DNA from: Streptomyces sp. Ncost-T10-10d
GTDB taxonomy: Bacteria > Actinomycetota > Actinomycetes > Streptomycetales > Streptomycetaceae
Direction: 5' to 3'
Assembly: GCF_900091955.1 (NCBI RefSeq)
Contig: NZ_FMDF01000012.1
Location: 62,001 to 126,000 of the forward strand
Length of the DNA stretch: 64,000 nucleotides
The notes beneath the pieces are model-generated. The model was not told where the DNA came from. It ran no database searches and saw only the letters and a program-made list of their open reading frames with translations. This document shows positions 14,143 to 22,392 of this stretch, in pieces. Position 1 is the first letter of the stretch. Every line of letters begins with the position of its first letter. The position numbers and the translations under genes were made by a program.

Positions 14143-17057
14143 GGTGTGTCCTCCTCGTGCGAACGGGCGGACGATGGTTTCGCCGCCGGTCCTGATGTGC
14201 GTCGGCTCGGGGTGAGCGATGGCTCGGGCCGGTCCGCAGGAGATGTACCGGCGTGGCCGTCTGCCGGTGGGTGAGTCGCGGTGAAGCGGTAGACGCCGGA
14301 GGACACGCGGTAGAGAACGTGGTCGGAGGCGGTCGCGAGCAGCGTGATGTGACGGTCGTCGGCCCTTGGGACAACGCCCGATTCACGGATCGAGCGGGGG
14401 TCCGTGGTGGGCACGTACACATCGGCGGTGGAGCCGGGCGGCACCAGTACGTGCAGGGCGAGCAGGCCGCCGCGCCTCTCCCAGGTCACCTCGACGGTGC
14501 CGCGGACCGATTCGTGGCGGGCGCTCGCGTGGCGCAGGGCACCGGGGCGGGGCCGAATCCGCAGATGCCGGTATCCGGTGGAGTCCGGCGCCTGATCGAG
14601 GCCGGCGACACCGCGGTAGAGCCATTCGCCGATCGAGCCGAGCGCGTAGTGGTTGAAGGAGTTCATCGACGGTGCGCGGAACCCGGCATCGGGGGTCCAC
14701 CCGTCCCAGCGCTCCCAGATCGTGGTGGCGCCGTGCCGCAGCGGAAACCGCCACGACGGCACTTCGTCACGGTTCAGGAGCGCATGGGCGAGGTCGGCGC
14801 GTCCATGGGTGTCGAGGACGGGCGCGGCGAGCGCGACCCCCAGGAATCCGGTCAGGAGGGCGGGTCCGGCCGACTCGACGAGTTCGGCGAGACGGTGTGC
14901 GGCGGCATCGGCGAGGTCCGCGGGCAGCAAATCGAAGGCGAGGGCGATGAGATAGCCGGTCTGGGTGTCTCCTGCGATACGTACGGCAGGAGGTGCGTCA
15001 GCATCCTCGACGGTGACGAAGTGCTCGGCGAACGTGCGGCGAATGTCGTCGGCCAGCCGGTGGTAGTGATCCGCGACGTCCTTCCGGCCCAGGGCATCGG
15101 CAGCCTTCGCGGTGAGGTGGGCACTGTGCGCGAAGCAGGCCGTGGCGATGACATCGCGCGGGGTGGGGGTGCCGGGGGCGAGCCAGTCGGAGAAGTGCGG
15201 ACCCACCCGCCTGCGCCAGACCAGATCCGCGTTATGACGGTGAATCAGGTCTACCCACGCGCGCATTCCCTCCAGGGCCCGGGCGAGGAAGCGCGGGTCG
15301 TCATAGGTGCGGTAGAGGTGCCACGGGATGATCACACCCGCGTCGCCCCAGCCGGGCGCTCCTTCGGCGCAGACCCCCACGAGGCGTGGGGCGACATTGG
15401 TGAAACCGCCGTCGGGGGTGCGGGCGTCATCGATGTCGCGCAGCCACTTGGTGAAGAACGCGGCGACTTCCGCGTTGAGCGCGGCCGTGGGCAGGAAGAC
15501 CTGCGCGTCGGCCAGCCAGCCGAGCCGTTCGTCCCGCTGCGGACAGTCCGTGGGCACACTGACGAAGTTCGAGCGCTGTCCCCACGCCACACAGTCGTGG
15601 AGCCGCCGGAGCTCGGCGTCCGAGCAGTCGAACTCCCCGGCCCACGGGGTGTCGCTGTGCAGTGCCACAGCCACGACATCGGACTCGGTCAGCTCCGCGA
15701 TTCCACTGATCTGCGCGTAACGGAAGCCGTGATAGGTGAATCGCGGCTCGAACACGATGTCCGGGCGCCCGTCCCCGACGAGCACATCGGTCGCGGCGGC
15801 AGTCCGCAGATTGGCCGTGTACAGCTGGTGCGACTCGTCCAGCACCTCGGCATGGCGGATCACCACCCTTGCCCCGGCGGCGAGTTCATCGATCCGGAGC
15901 CGAACGCGACCGGCGAGGTTCTGGCCGAAGTCGACGATGTGGGTGTCCGGGGAGACGCGTCTGACCGAGCGCGGACGCAGTTCGGCCATCGCCCGCACGG
16001 GCTCGTCGACGGACGCCACGAGCAGATGATGGTCCCTCCCCGCGACCAGGGCCGGGGACCAGCCGGTGTCGTCGAAGCCCGGCAGATCCCAGCCGTCGGC
16101 CGAGTGCCGCAGGTCATGGCACTCGCCCATCAGCAGATCCGCGTGACGGACGACTCCCGTGCTGGTGCGCCACGTCTCGTCGGTGACGATCGCGGTACTG
16201 CGGCCATCCGGGCCGGTGAGGTGAAGTTCGGCCAGGAGCTGGGGGAACGAGCCGTAGTGTGCTCCGGCCCTGCGCGGCTCGAAGCCGACGAATCCGCTCC
16301 ACCAGCCGTCGGCGACCGTCGCGGCAAGAACGTTCTCACCCTCACGCAGCAGCTCGGACACGTCATAGGTCTGGTACTGGATGCGGCAGTGGTAATCGGT
16401 CCAGCCGGGGGCGAGTTCGGCGTCGCCGACCCGTACGCCGTTGAGCCGGACCTCGTACAGGCCGCGCGCGCTGACAAGGAGCCGGGCGCGCGTGCCGGGC
16501 GAGCCGGTAAAGGTGCGTCGCAGGACGGGGCAAGGGGCGAGCCCGTGGTCGTCGAGGGCGAACTCGCCCTCGGTGGGTGCGTCCATGACGTCGACCGGAT
16601 GCGGGTCGTGGGTGATCCACGATGCCCGCCACGCCCCGCTGTCGGTGAAGGCCGTCTCGAACCAGGACGTGGCCTCGGCGGGCACCGCCGTTCCGGCCGG
16701 CCATACGGAGACCCGCCAGTGACAGCGGGTACGGCCGGGGAGAGCGGGGCCGGCGTACTCCACGGCGGCCGCATGGGAATCCGACACCCGTCCTGTGTCC
16801 CACAGGAGTTGACCGTCCCTGTCCAGCTCCTCGGGGCGTTCGGCAACACGGACCCGGTAGGCCACCGGGTCGTCGCCGCGGCGGTCGGACGCCAGCCGCC
16901 AGGAGAGCCGGGGCGCGGGTTCGTCGATTCCCATCGGAGTGGTGCGGTGCTCGCATCGCAGGCCGTACGGCCGCAGCGTCCGGTCTTCGGGACGTCCGGC
17001 CGTTGATCCTTCGGCGGGGCGGTGGGCGGGCACATCCGCTGCCGAGGGACCGGACAC
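14139..17057 (-). CDS. Alpha-L-rhamnosidase, GH78
   Basis: A 972-aa enzyme releasing terminal alpha-L-rhamnose. An N-terminal beta-sandwich region is followed by the (alpha/alpha)6 catalytic domain. CPQRDERLGWLADAQVF carries the catalytic acid region of GH78 and TIWERWDGWTPDAGF the second catalytic Glu. No clear signal peptide is seen, so it is probably cytoplasmic. The GTG at 17057 is preferred because GAAGGA lies 7 nt before it; the GTG at 17063 is too close to that site, and the open frame extends to 17204 without a ribosome binding site. This is the first gene of the rhamnoside operon and sits behind a LacI-type palindrome. Confidence 0.92.
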   Translation of the reverse strand: MSGPSAADVPAHRPAEGSTAGRPEDRTLRPYGLRCEHRTTPMGIDEPAPRLSWRLASDRRGDDPVAYRVRVAERPEELDRDGQLLWDTGRVSDSHAAAVEYAGPALPGRTRCHWRVSVWPAGTAVPAEATSWFETAFTDSGAWRASWITHDPHPVDVMDAPTEGEFALDDHGLAPCPVLRRTFTGSPGTRARLLVSARGLYEVRLNGVRVGDAELAPGWTDYHCRIQYQTYDVSELLREGENVLAATVADGWWSGFVGFEPRRAGAHYGSFPQLLAELHLTGPDGRSTAIVTDETWRTSTGVVRHADLLMGECHDLRHSADGWDLPGFDDTGWSPALVAGRDHHLLVASVDEPVRAMAELRPRSVRRVSPDTHIVDFGQNLAGRVRLRIDELAAGARVVIRHAEVLDESHQLYTANLRTAAATDVLVGDGRPDIVFEPRFTYHGFRYAQISGIAELTESDVVAVALHSDTPWAGEFDCSDAELRRLHDCVAWGQRSNFVSVPTDCPQRDERLGWLADAQVFLPTAALNAEVAAFFTKWLRDIDDARTPDGGFTNVAPRLVGVCAEGAPGWGDAGVIIPWHLYRTYDDPRFLARALEGMRAWVDLIHRHNADLVWRRRVGPHFSDWLAPGTPTPRDVIATACFAHSAHLTAKAADALGRKDVADHYHRLADDIRRTFAEHFVTVEDADAPPAVRIAGDTQTGYLIALAFDLLPADLADAAAHRLAELVESAGPALLTGFLGVALAAPVLDTHGRADLAHALLNRDEVPSWRFPLRHGATTIWERWDGWTPDAGFRAPSMNSFNHYALGSIGEWLYRGVAGLDQAPDSTGYRHLRIRPRPGALRHASARHESVRGTVEVTWERRGGLLALHVLVPPGSTADVYVPTTDPRSIRESGVVPRADDRHITLLATASDHVLYRVSSGVYRFTATHPPADGHAGTSPADRPEPSLTPSRRTSGPAAKPSSARSHEEDTP

Positions 17058-17099
17058 GAGCACGTCCTTCCGTCGCACCGATTTTCCCGATGTGAAATC

Positions 17100-17107
17100 T
17101 AACGTTA
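17100..17107. promoter_or_regulatory. Candidate LacI-family operator (TAACGTTA) before the rhamnoside operon
   Basis: TAACGTTA is a perfect 8-bp palindrome with the central CG typical of LacI/GalR-family operators. It lies in an unusually AT-rich patch 43 bp upstream of the GH78 start. No regulator gene is adjacent, so a distant LacI-type repressor is implied. Eight bases is short, so this is a candidate only. Confidence 0.4.
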
Positions 17108-17213
17108 ATTCTGTGGCGTGGAGACTATGAGCCCCCCTGAGGGGTGTCAAGGGTGTTGCCGTCCCGTCCTCGGTCGCCTCGGGAAATGGTCGATGTCTCC
17201 CCAACTAACCGCC

Positions 17214-17285
17214 TGTGAACGGTATTGCGACCACCGGCGTGTGGTCTTGTGGCGTGTGATTCCCCTGTGATATTCAGCCTGTGAT
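17214..17285 (+). promoter_or_regulatory. TGTGAA/TGTGAT repeats upstream of phoD, possible PHO-box region
   Basis: TGTGAT occurs at 17255-17260, 17266-17271 and 17280-17285 (spacings 11 and 14), with a related TGTGAA at 17214-17219. Streptomyces PhoP boxes are 11-nt direct repeats around GTTCACC. The reverse complement of the first element reads GTTCACAGGC, a partial match, and one spacing is 11. The phosphatase downstream makes phosphate control plausible, but the match is imperfect. Confidence 0.3.
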
Positions 17286-17366
17286 TACCACATGAGCGGA
17301 CGTGAAATCACGCGTCGATCCCACCTCGTACCGCACGGGATCCCGCCCGACGAAGGGACGAGTTTC

Positions 17367-18971
17367 ATGCAAATGAACAGTGGGTCAGGCGGCACCGGAG
17401 GATTCGGCAGACGGGCGATGCTCGGTGGGACGGTCGGGATGGCCCTTGCCGCGGCCGGTCTGTCGGCGGGCCACGCCTGGGGTGACGCCCCCTTCCACGA
17501 CGATCCGTTCGCCCTGGGAGTCGCCTCCGGCGACCCATGGCCGGACGGATTCGTGCTGTGGACCCGCCTCGCGCCCCAGCCCCTCGCCCCCGACGGGGCC
17601 GGAGGAATGCCGCCGTACTCCGTCGACGTCCAGTGGGAGGTCGCCCGCGACGAACGCTTCCGATCCGTCGTACGCCGGGGACGGACCCGCGCAGTGCCCG
17701 AACTCGCCCACTCCGTCCATGTCGAGGTCTCCGGGCTGCAGCCGGGAAGGCACTACTACTACCGCTTCCGCGCCGGCGGTGTGCACAGCCCCGTCGGCCG
17801 CACCCGCACCGCACCCCCGCCGCACAGCCGCCCCAAGGAACTCGACTTCGCCTTCGTCTCCTGCCAGGCGTGGTTCGAAGGCTTCTACACCGCCTACCGG
17901 CACCTTGCCGAGGAGGACGTCGACCTGGTCCTGCACCTCGGCGACTACATCTACGAGAACGCCATCGACGCGATGGGCGGTGTACGCAACGTCCCCGTCG
18001 CCGCCGAACTGCGCCCCGAGCCGATGGACCTCGTCCAGTACCGCAACCGCCACGCCCTCCACCGCTTCGACCCCGACCTCATGGCCGCCCACCGGGTCCA
18101 CCCGTTCGCCGTCGTCTGGGACGACCACGAGGTCGAGGACAACTGGGCGCGCGACAGGTCCAAGGCCGACACCGAACCCGACCAGGACCCGGCGGTCTTC
18201 CGGCAACGCGCGGCGGCGGCCTTCCAGGCGTACTACGAACATCTTCCGCTGAGGCTGCCGAACAAGCCGAACGGCTTCGAGGCCCGGATGTACCGCAGCC
18301 TGCGCTACGGGCGGATGGCCACGTTCCATATCCTCGACACGAGGCTCTTCCGCGATGACCAGCCCTGCGGCGACGGCACCAGGAGTGGCTGCGACGAACG
18401 GCTGACACCCGGCCGCACCATCCTCGGCCCGGAACAGGAGCAGTGGCTCTACCGCGGCCTCGGACGGTCGGACACGACGTGGAACCTGATCTCCCAGCAG
18501 ATCCCCGTGACCCAGGTCGACACCGACCCGGGCCCCGGCCAGGCATTCGTGATGGACTTCTGGGACGGCTATGTGGACGCACGCCAAAGGTTGTTCAAGG
18601 AGATCACCGACCGCAGCGTGAGCAACCCCGTCGTGCTCACCGGTGACATGCACCGTCACCTCGCCGCCGATCTCAAGCAGAACTTCGACGACCCCGAATC
18701 GCCCACGCTCGGCGTCGAGTTCGTCGGTTCGTCCATCTCCACCACGAAGGACGGGATGGACCTGGACCCCTCCGGAGCCAGGCTGCTCGCGGCGAACGAG
18801 CACATCAAGTTCACCAACTTCCAGCGCGGATACGTACGTTGCTCGCTGACCAAGGAGAGCTGCCGCGCCGACTTCCGGGTCCTCCCGTACGTCACCACCC
18901 CCGGCGCCCCCGTCTCGACCCGCACCTCGCTCGTGACCGAGGCGGGCCGTCCCGGGATTCAGTCCGCCTGA
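17367..18971 (+). CDS. phoD: Alkaline phosphatase D, Tat-exported
   Basis: A 534-aa secreted phosphodiesterase/phosphatase of the PhoD family, releasing phosphate from extracellular esters. The ATG at 17367 follows GAAGGGAC by about 8 nt and opens a Tat signal (GFGRRAMLGG, hydrophobic run, then AGHAWG). An N-terminal PhoD beta domain (FALGVASGDPWPDGFVLWTR) precedes the metal-binding catalytic domain with HLGDYIYEN, VVWDDHEVEDNW and VVLTGDMHRHL. Length and motifs are normal for the family. It is monocistronic, followed by two hairpins shared with the convergent cellulase gene. The upstream repeats suggest phosphate-starvation control. Confidence 0.93.
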   Translation: MQMNSGSGGTGGFGRRAMLGGTVGMALAAAGLSAGHAWGDAPFHDDPFALGVASGDPWPDGFVLWTRLAPQPLAPDGAGGMPPYSVDVQWEVARDERFRSVVRRGRTRAVPELAHSVHVEVSGLQPGRHYYYRFRAGGVHSPVGRTRTAPPPHSRPKELDFAFVSCQAWFEGFYTAYRHLAEEDVDLVLHLGDYIYENAIDAMGGVRNVPVAAELRPEPMDLVQYRNRHALHRFDPDLMAAHRVHPFAVVWDDHEVEDNWARDRSKADTEPDQDPAVFRQRAAAAFQAYYEHLPLRLPNKPNGFEARMYRSLRYGRMATFHILDTRLFRDDQPCGDGTRSGCDERLTPGRTILGPEQEQWLYRGLGRSDTTWNLISQQIPVTQVDTDPGPGQAFVMDFWDGYVDARQRLFKEITDRSVSNPVVLTGDMHRHLAADLKQNFDDPESPTLGVEFVGSSISTTKDGMDLDPSGARLLAANEHIKFTNFQRGYVRCSLTKESCRADFRVLPYVTTPGAPVSTRTSLVTEAGRPGIQSA

Positions 18972-18981
18972 GAAACATCGG

Positions 18982-19013
18982 CCGCCCCCTGCCGGGAGAG
19001 CGACAGGGGGCGG
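18982..19013. terminator. Hairpin after phoD
   Basis: CCGCCCCCTG at 18982-18991 pairs perfectly with CAGGGGGCGG at 19004-19013 (10-bp stem, 12-nt loop), 11 bp after the phoD stop. No T-run follows, as is usual in Streptomyces. Confidence 0.7.
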
Positions 19014-19046
19014 ATCGTGCCGGGCGTGTCCCTCACCCGGCCCTCG

Positions 19047-19078
19047 CCCCGTCGCCGCCCATACGGACGGCGACGGGG
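19047..19078. terminator. Hairpin after the cellulase gene (minus strand)
   Basis: CCCCGTCGCCG at 19047-19057 pairs perfectly with CGGCGACGGGG at 19068-19078 (11-bp stem, 10-nt loop). It lies just beyond the stop of the convergent GH6 gene and may end transcripts from either side. Confidence 0.7.
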
Positions 19079-19086
19079 AGACCAGG

Positions 19087-21204
19087 TCAGGGAGCGGTGC
19101 CCCAGGAGAGGGTGCCGCCCGCATAGACGGCGATCTTCGAAGCGTCTGCGTAGGCCGTGTTGGTTCCACGGCTGTAGTCGTCGGCCTCGTCGAAGTTGGA
19201 CCAGTCGGTCTTGTTCAGCCGCAGCTGGATCTCCCCGGTGGAGGCTCCCGCGGCCAGGCTGCCGCTGCCGAAGCCGACCTCCAGGTAGTGGCTGGCACCC
19301 GCGGCCGAACCGCCCGAGGAGGACACTCCGCTGTTCACATGGGAGCAGCCGATGACCGCGTAGTCGCACGCGGTGGAGAACGTGCGCGCACCGGCCTCGG
19401 GTGTGAACCAGTACCGCACCTTCACCGTGGACAGATCCACCGCGGTGGATCCGGTGTTGACCAGTTGCAGACCCATCCGGATCTGGTTGTCGGTAGTGGA
19501 GGAATCGGTGTTCTTGTACTGGACCTTGAGGGCGCCGTTCCCGGTGCCGCCGCCCTGGTCGGTCGTGGCCGAGACCGCCGCGGAAGCCGCCGAGACATTG
19601 CCGGCAGCATCCCGCGCCCTGACCGTGTAGCTGTACGCGGTCGAGGCCGTCAGGCCCGTGTCCGTGTAGGAGGTCGAGGCGGAGGAACCCACCCGAACTC
19701 CCGCCCGGTACACGTCGTACGCGGTCACCGCGGTGTCGTCGGTCGACGCCGTCCATGACAGCGAGACGCTGCCACTGGTCTTCCCCGTGACCTTCAGACC
19801 CGTTGGCACGGTGGGCGCCTGGGTGTCGTCGTTCCCGCCGCCACTGCCGTCGAGCGGCGGGTAGGCGTTGCGTACCAGCTCCTGGAACTGCGCGGAGAAC
19901 CAGTGACCCGCGAGCGGGGAGTTCGGCAGGGCGCCGGTCAGGTTGTTGCCGTTACGGCCGTTACCGGTGTACGTGGGGTCGCACATCCGGTCGAATCCCT
20001 TGCCCTCGTCGTTGTCGATGGGCCGGCTGTTGCCGTCCGACTCGCCCGGCGGCTTCGCCCAGACGTAGGCGTCGATACCGGGTTCGGGGGCACTGGTGGG
20101 CCGCTCACCGATGCCCGCACCGCTCTGGTTGCACCAGTTGCCCGCGTGGATGCGCCGGTCGACGCGGCCCCCGTTGACATAGTCGTCCACGCTGGTCAGC
20201 GGTCCTGCACCGGTGGGCCGGGCGGAACCGCCCCAACCGTTGCGGGCCGTGTCGATCAGCATGCCGATGTTCGAGGCAAAGCCCTGGCTGACCAGCTCCG
20301 TGCGCAGAGCCTGCGCGAAGGAGAGCTCATCGACATAGAAGTTCCAGTCGACCCACGTGGACTGACGTACCGTTGTGCCGTTCACGGTGTCGCTGACCTT
20401 GAAGTTCGGCTCCTTCAGGGCCGAGTAGTTGGCCGTGTTCACGATGAAGCCCTGGACATCGGCGACCGTGGCGCCCTCCGTCGTCGCGGCCTTCTTGAAC
20501 TCCTGGGCCGCCGGGACGAAGTTGGAGTCCCAGCCCAGCCAGCCGTGGTGGGCCGCATCGATGTAGTTGTACACGTTGGGAATCGCACCGAGGGCGTGCA
20601 GGGCGTAGCCGACACCCTTCTCGTAGTTGCCGTTCGCCTTCATCGTCGCGCACGCCTCGGTGGATCCGGCCGAGCCGCCGGCGTTGGTGACCAGGTTCGG
20701 CAGCGAATCCGGCTCGATGACGGTGACGATGCGCAGACTCGCGTAGGCCGGGTCGGCAAGGATGCCGGCGATGGGGTCGATGTACTCGGTCTTGTACCGG
20801 TCGAGCTCGGTCGGGCCGAGCTCACCGTTGGACGCCAGCGCGGCGCAGTCCCGTCCCGGCAGGTCGTAGATGACCACCTGGAAGAGGTTCGCGCCCTGGT
20901 CCAGGGCGGTGTCGAGGTGCTCGCGCAGGCTCATCGCGTCGCCCGCGCCCTCGATGGCGGCTATGCGGTCCATCCAGACGAAGGAGGGCTCGTCGGCGAT
21001 CGCACTGCCGCCCGGTTCGGCCGCCGCCTTGGCGGACCAGTCGGGGTTCACGTACGCGGTGGCGCCCGCGTACGGGTTGTCGACCCGGGCTGCGGCCGAC
21101 GCCGGCGAGGGTATGGCCACCGCCAGCGCCGCGCCCAGCGCCAGGGCGGAGAGCGCGGCCATTGTGCGGCGTACTCCATGCAGGGTGGTGCCTCTGGTTC
21201 TCAT
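19087..21204 (-). CDS. Secreted GH6 cellulase with FN3 and CBM3 modules
   Basis: A 705-aa exported cellulase. A Sec signal (ALSALALGAALAVAIPSPASA) is followed by a GH6 catalytic domain at about residues 40-450. The catalytic Asp region is VVIYDLPGRDCAA and the conserved VTVIEPDSLPNLV is present. Next come a fibronectin type III module (about 470-560, TQAPTVPTGLKVTGKTSGSV) and a C-terminal family 3 cellulose-binding module (about 565-705, LKVQYKNTDSSTTDNQIRMG). GH6 enzymes release cellobiose from the non-reducing ends of cellulose. GGAG precedes the ATG by 5 nt. The CebR-type operator 88 bp upstream implies induction by cellobiose or cello-oligosaccharides. Confidence 0.95.
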   Translation of the reverse strand: MRTRGTTLHGVRRTMAALSALALGAALAVAIPSPASAAARVDNPYAGATAYVNPDWSAKAAAEPGGSAIADEPSFVWMDRIAAIEGAGDAMSLREHLDTALDQGANLFQVVIYDLPGRDCAALASNGELGPTELDRYKTEYIDPIAGILADPAYASLRIVTVIEPDSLPNLVTNAGGSAGSTEACATMKANGNYEKGVGYALHALGAIPNVYNYIDAAHHGWLGWDSNFVPAAQEFKKAATTEGATVADVQGFIVNTANYSALKEPNFKVSDTVNGTTVRQSTWVDWNFYVDELSFAQALRTELVSQGFASNIGMLIDTARNGWGGSARPTGAGPLTSVDDYVNGGRVDRRIHAGNWCNQSGAGIGERPTSAPEPGIDAYVWAKPPGESDGNSRPIDNDEGKGFDRMCDPTYTGNGRNGNNLTGALPNSPLAGHWFSAQFQELVRNAYPPLDGSGGGNDDTQAPTVPTGLKVTGKTSGSVSLSWTASTDDTAVTAYDVYRAGVRVGSSASTSYTDTGLTASTAYSYTVRARDAAGNVSAASAAVSATTDQGGGTGNGALKVQYKNTDSSTTDNQIRMGLQLVNTGSTAVDLSTVKVRYWFTPEAGARTFSTACDYAVIGCSHVNSGVSSSGGSAAGASHYLEVGFGSGSLAAGASTGEIQLRLNKTDWSNFDEADDYSRGTNTAYADASKIAVYAGGTLSWGTAP

Positions 21205-21291
21205 TGGGGCTCCGTGCTCCTCTCGTACGCCTGCGGAGGTTCTCCGCAGACGGGTTCGTGGGGGTGTTGCTCAGGGGCGGCGGCCTGGTCA

Positions 21292-21305
21292 TGGGAGCGC
21301 TCCCA
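21292..21305. promoter_or_regulatory. CebR operator (TGGGAGCGCTCCCA)
   Basis: This is a perfect 14-bp palindrome identical to the known CebR box of Streptomyces, where the LacI-family repressor CebR blocks cellulase and cellobiose-uptake genes until cello-oligosaccharides are present. It lies 88 bp upstream of the GH6 cellulase start. Confidence 0.93.
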
Positions 21306-21473
21306 AAGTGGCGCGATGATGCGCACCTGTCAAGAGTCGAATCACAACTGCTTTACGGGTTCGTGAACGTGACGCCCTGTCGAACGGTCGGCCCTCGGCA
21401 CGCGATTGCTGGTGACACGAGGTGCGCCTGAGGCCGCAACCGTGTGTTGCGCCCGCGCGGGATTCCGTGCGCG

Positions 21474-21650
21474 TCATCGGACAGTGAGCGAACCCTTCAT
21501 GCAAGGGTGAATGGTGCAGATGTATGGATACGTGCCGGCCTTGGCCGGTGCGGTGGAGATGACCGTTCGCCCTGCCGCGACATCGCCGGCGCCGAAAGCC
21601 TTGCTGCCGCTCGTTCCGGCGGCACCGATCAGAAGATCATCTTGCCGGGT
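21474..21650 (-). pseudogene. C-terminal remnant of a cupredoxin-like copper protein
   Basis: The last 50 or so codons of a minus-strand frame read as the end of a plastocyanin/cupredoxin domain. They contain GTYPYICTIHPCMKGSLTVR, in which Cys, His and Met have the spacing of a type-1 copper site (Y-C-x-x-H-P-x-M-x-G). No matching N-terminal half, start or ribosome binding site is found upstream; the frame runs into sequence that overlaps the SSI gene. I read it as a truncated relic. The left boundary is the stop codon and the right one is approximate. Confidence 0.6.
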
Positions 21651-21737
21651 TCCCGAATGCGGGCCGTCCAGGGCGCCCGAGACGTACCCGGTCCATCCCC
21701 TGGACGCCCCCGACCCCCGAGCCACAGGAGTTCTCCA

Positions 21738-22133
21738 ATGCGCCTGCGCGCCGCTGTCGCCGCCGCTGCCCTGCTCGCTCTCACCGTCGCGGTGCCTGCC
21801 GCGGCCGACGAGTCCAATGCCCCGGTGCCGGACCGCGGGCTCCTCCTCACCGTCTCGGGCAGTGAGGACACCTGGATCCGCGGCGTCGCACTGTTCTGCC
21901 CGCCCGCCCCGGACGCCCATCACCCCCATGCGGCCGCCGCCTGCGCGGCGATCGACCGGGCGGAAGGCGACCTGGACGCCCTGCCCGGCAGCCCGCGCCT
22001 GTGCGTCGAGGGGTACGCCCCGGTGACGGCCACCGCCACCGGCACCTGGGACGGGCGCCCCGTCAGGTGGCAGCGGACGTTCCCGGACGCCTGCGTGATG
22101 GACGCGGTCACCGGACCTGTCTTCCGCTTCTGA
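21738..22133 (+). CDS. Subtilisin inhibitor-like (SSI family) secreted protease inhibitor
   Basis: A 131-aa secreted protein. A signal peptide (MRLRAAVAAAALLALTVAVP, then AAADE) precedes an SSI domain beginning PDRGLLLTVSG. The four Cys of the two SSI disulfides are present (VALFC, AAAAC, PRLC, PDAC), as is the conserved C-terminal TGPVFRF. CAGGAG lies about 7 nt before the ATG. In canonical SSI the reactive loop is Cys-Pro-Met-Val-Tyr with Met at P1. Here it aligns as Cys-Val-Glu-Gly-Tyr, placing Glu at P1, which would change protease preference. It is monocistronic. Family assignment is firm; the target protease is unknown. Confidence 0.88.
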   Translation: MRLRAAVAAAALLALTVAVPAAADESNAPVPDRGLLLTVSGSEDTWIRGVALFCPPAPDAHHPHAAAACAAIDRAEGDLDALPGSPRLCVEGYAPVTATATGTWDGRPVRWQRTFPDACVMDAVTGPVFRF

Positions 22134-22149
22134 GCCGGACCGGCCCGGG

Positions 22150-22168
22150 CCGGGTGACCCACCCGGCT
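22150..22168. terminator. Hairpin after the SSI gene
   Basis: GCCGGGT (22150-22156) and ACCCGGC (22162-22168) form a perfect 7-bp stem with a 5-nt loop between the convergent SSI and small membrane protein genes. An alternative larger pairing uses GAGCCGG/CCGGCTC just outside it. Confidence 0.5.
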
Positions 22169-22326
22169 CAGGACTCGCGCGTCGCGGCCATCCCCAGGGT
22201 GATCAGGCCGAGCACCACCCATCCGAACCAGAGCCAGCCGCTGCTCCCCAGCGCCACCGTGTAGCCGGTGACCGCCACCAGGGCCGCCACGGTGATCACT
22301 CCCATGGTCTTCGTGGATCCGGACAT
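22168..22326 (-). CDS. Small two-helix membrane protein, unknown function
   Basis: A 52-aa protein with two hydrophobic segments (GVITVAALVAVTGYTVALG and WLWFGWVVLGLITLGMA) joined by a short Gly/Ser turn. The ATG at 22326 is chosen because GGAGG lies 8 nt before it; an upstream in-frame ATG (22350) would swallow that site. It lies downstream of the CtaG-like gene on the same strand (gap of 66 bp), so it may be a small companion in respiratory membrane assembly, but nothing in the sequence shows this. I do not recognise a named family. Confidence 0.7.
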   Translation of the reverse strand: MSGSTKTMGVITVAALVAVTGYTVALGSSGWLWFGWVVLGLITLGMAATRES

Positions 22327-22392
22327 GCCCGCACCCTCCTCGTCGGCCACGCGGCCGTGGATGCCATCGTCACCCCGGAGGCATGCCCACCG

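Larger units (their letters stand above)
17058..17366. other. Divergent promoter region between the rhamnoside operon and phoD
   Basis: This 309-bp intergenic stretch contains no convincing gene. It holds the TAACGTTA palindrome at 17100-17107 (operon side) and TGTGAT repeats at 17255-17285 (phoD side). Upstream in-frame extensions of phoD (to 17292) lack a ribosome binding site. Confidence 0.6.
21205..21737. other. 533-bp gap: cellulase promoter and cupredoxin remnant
   Basis: The left half holds the GH6 promoter and CebR box. The right half holds a degraded cupredoxin fragment on the minus strand (21474-21650) and the promoter and ribosome binding site of the SSI gene. No intact gene is seen. 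Confidence 0.7.
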
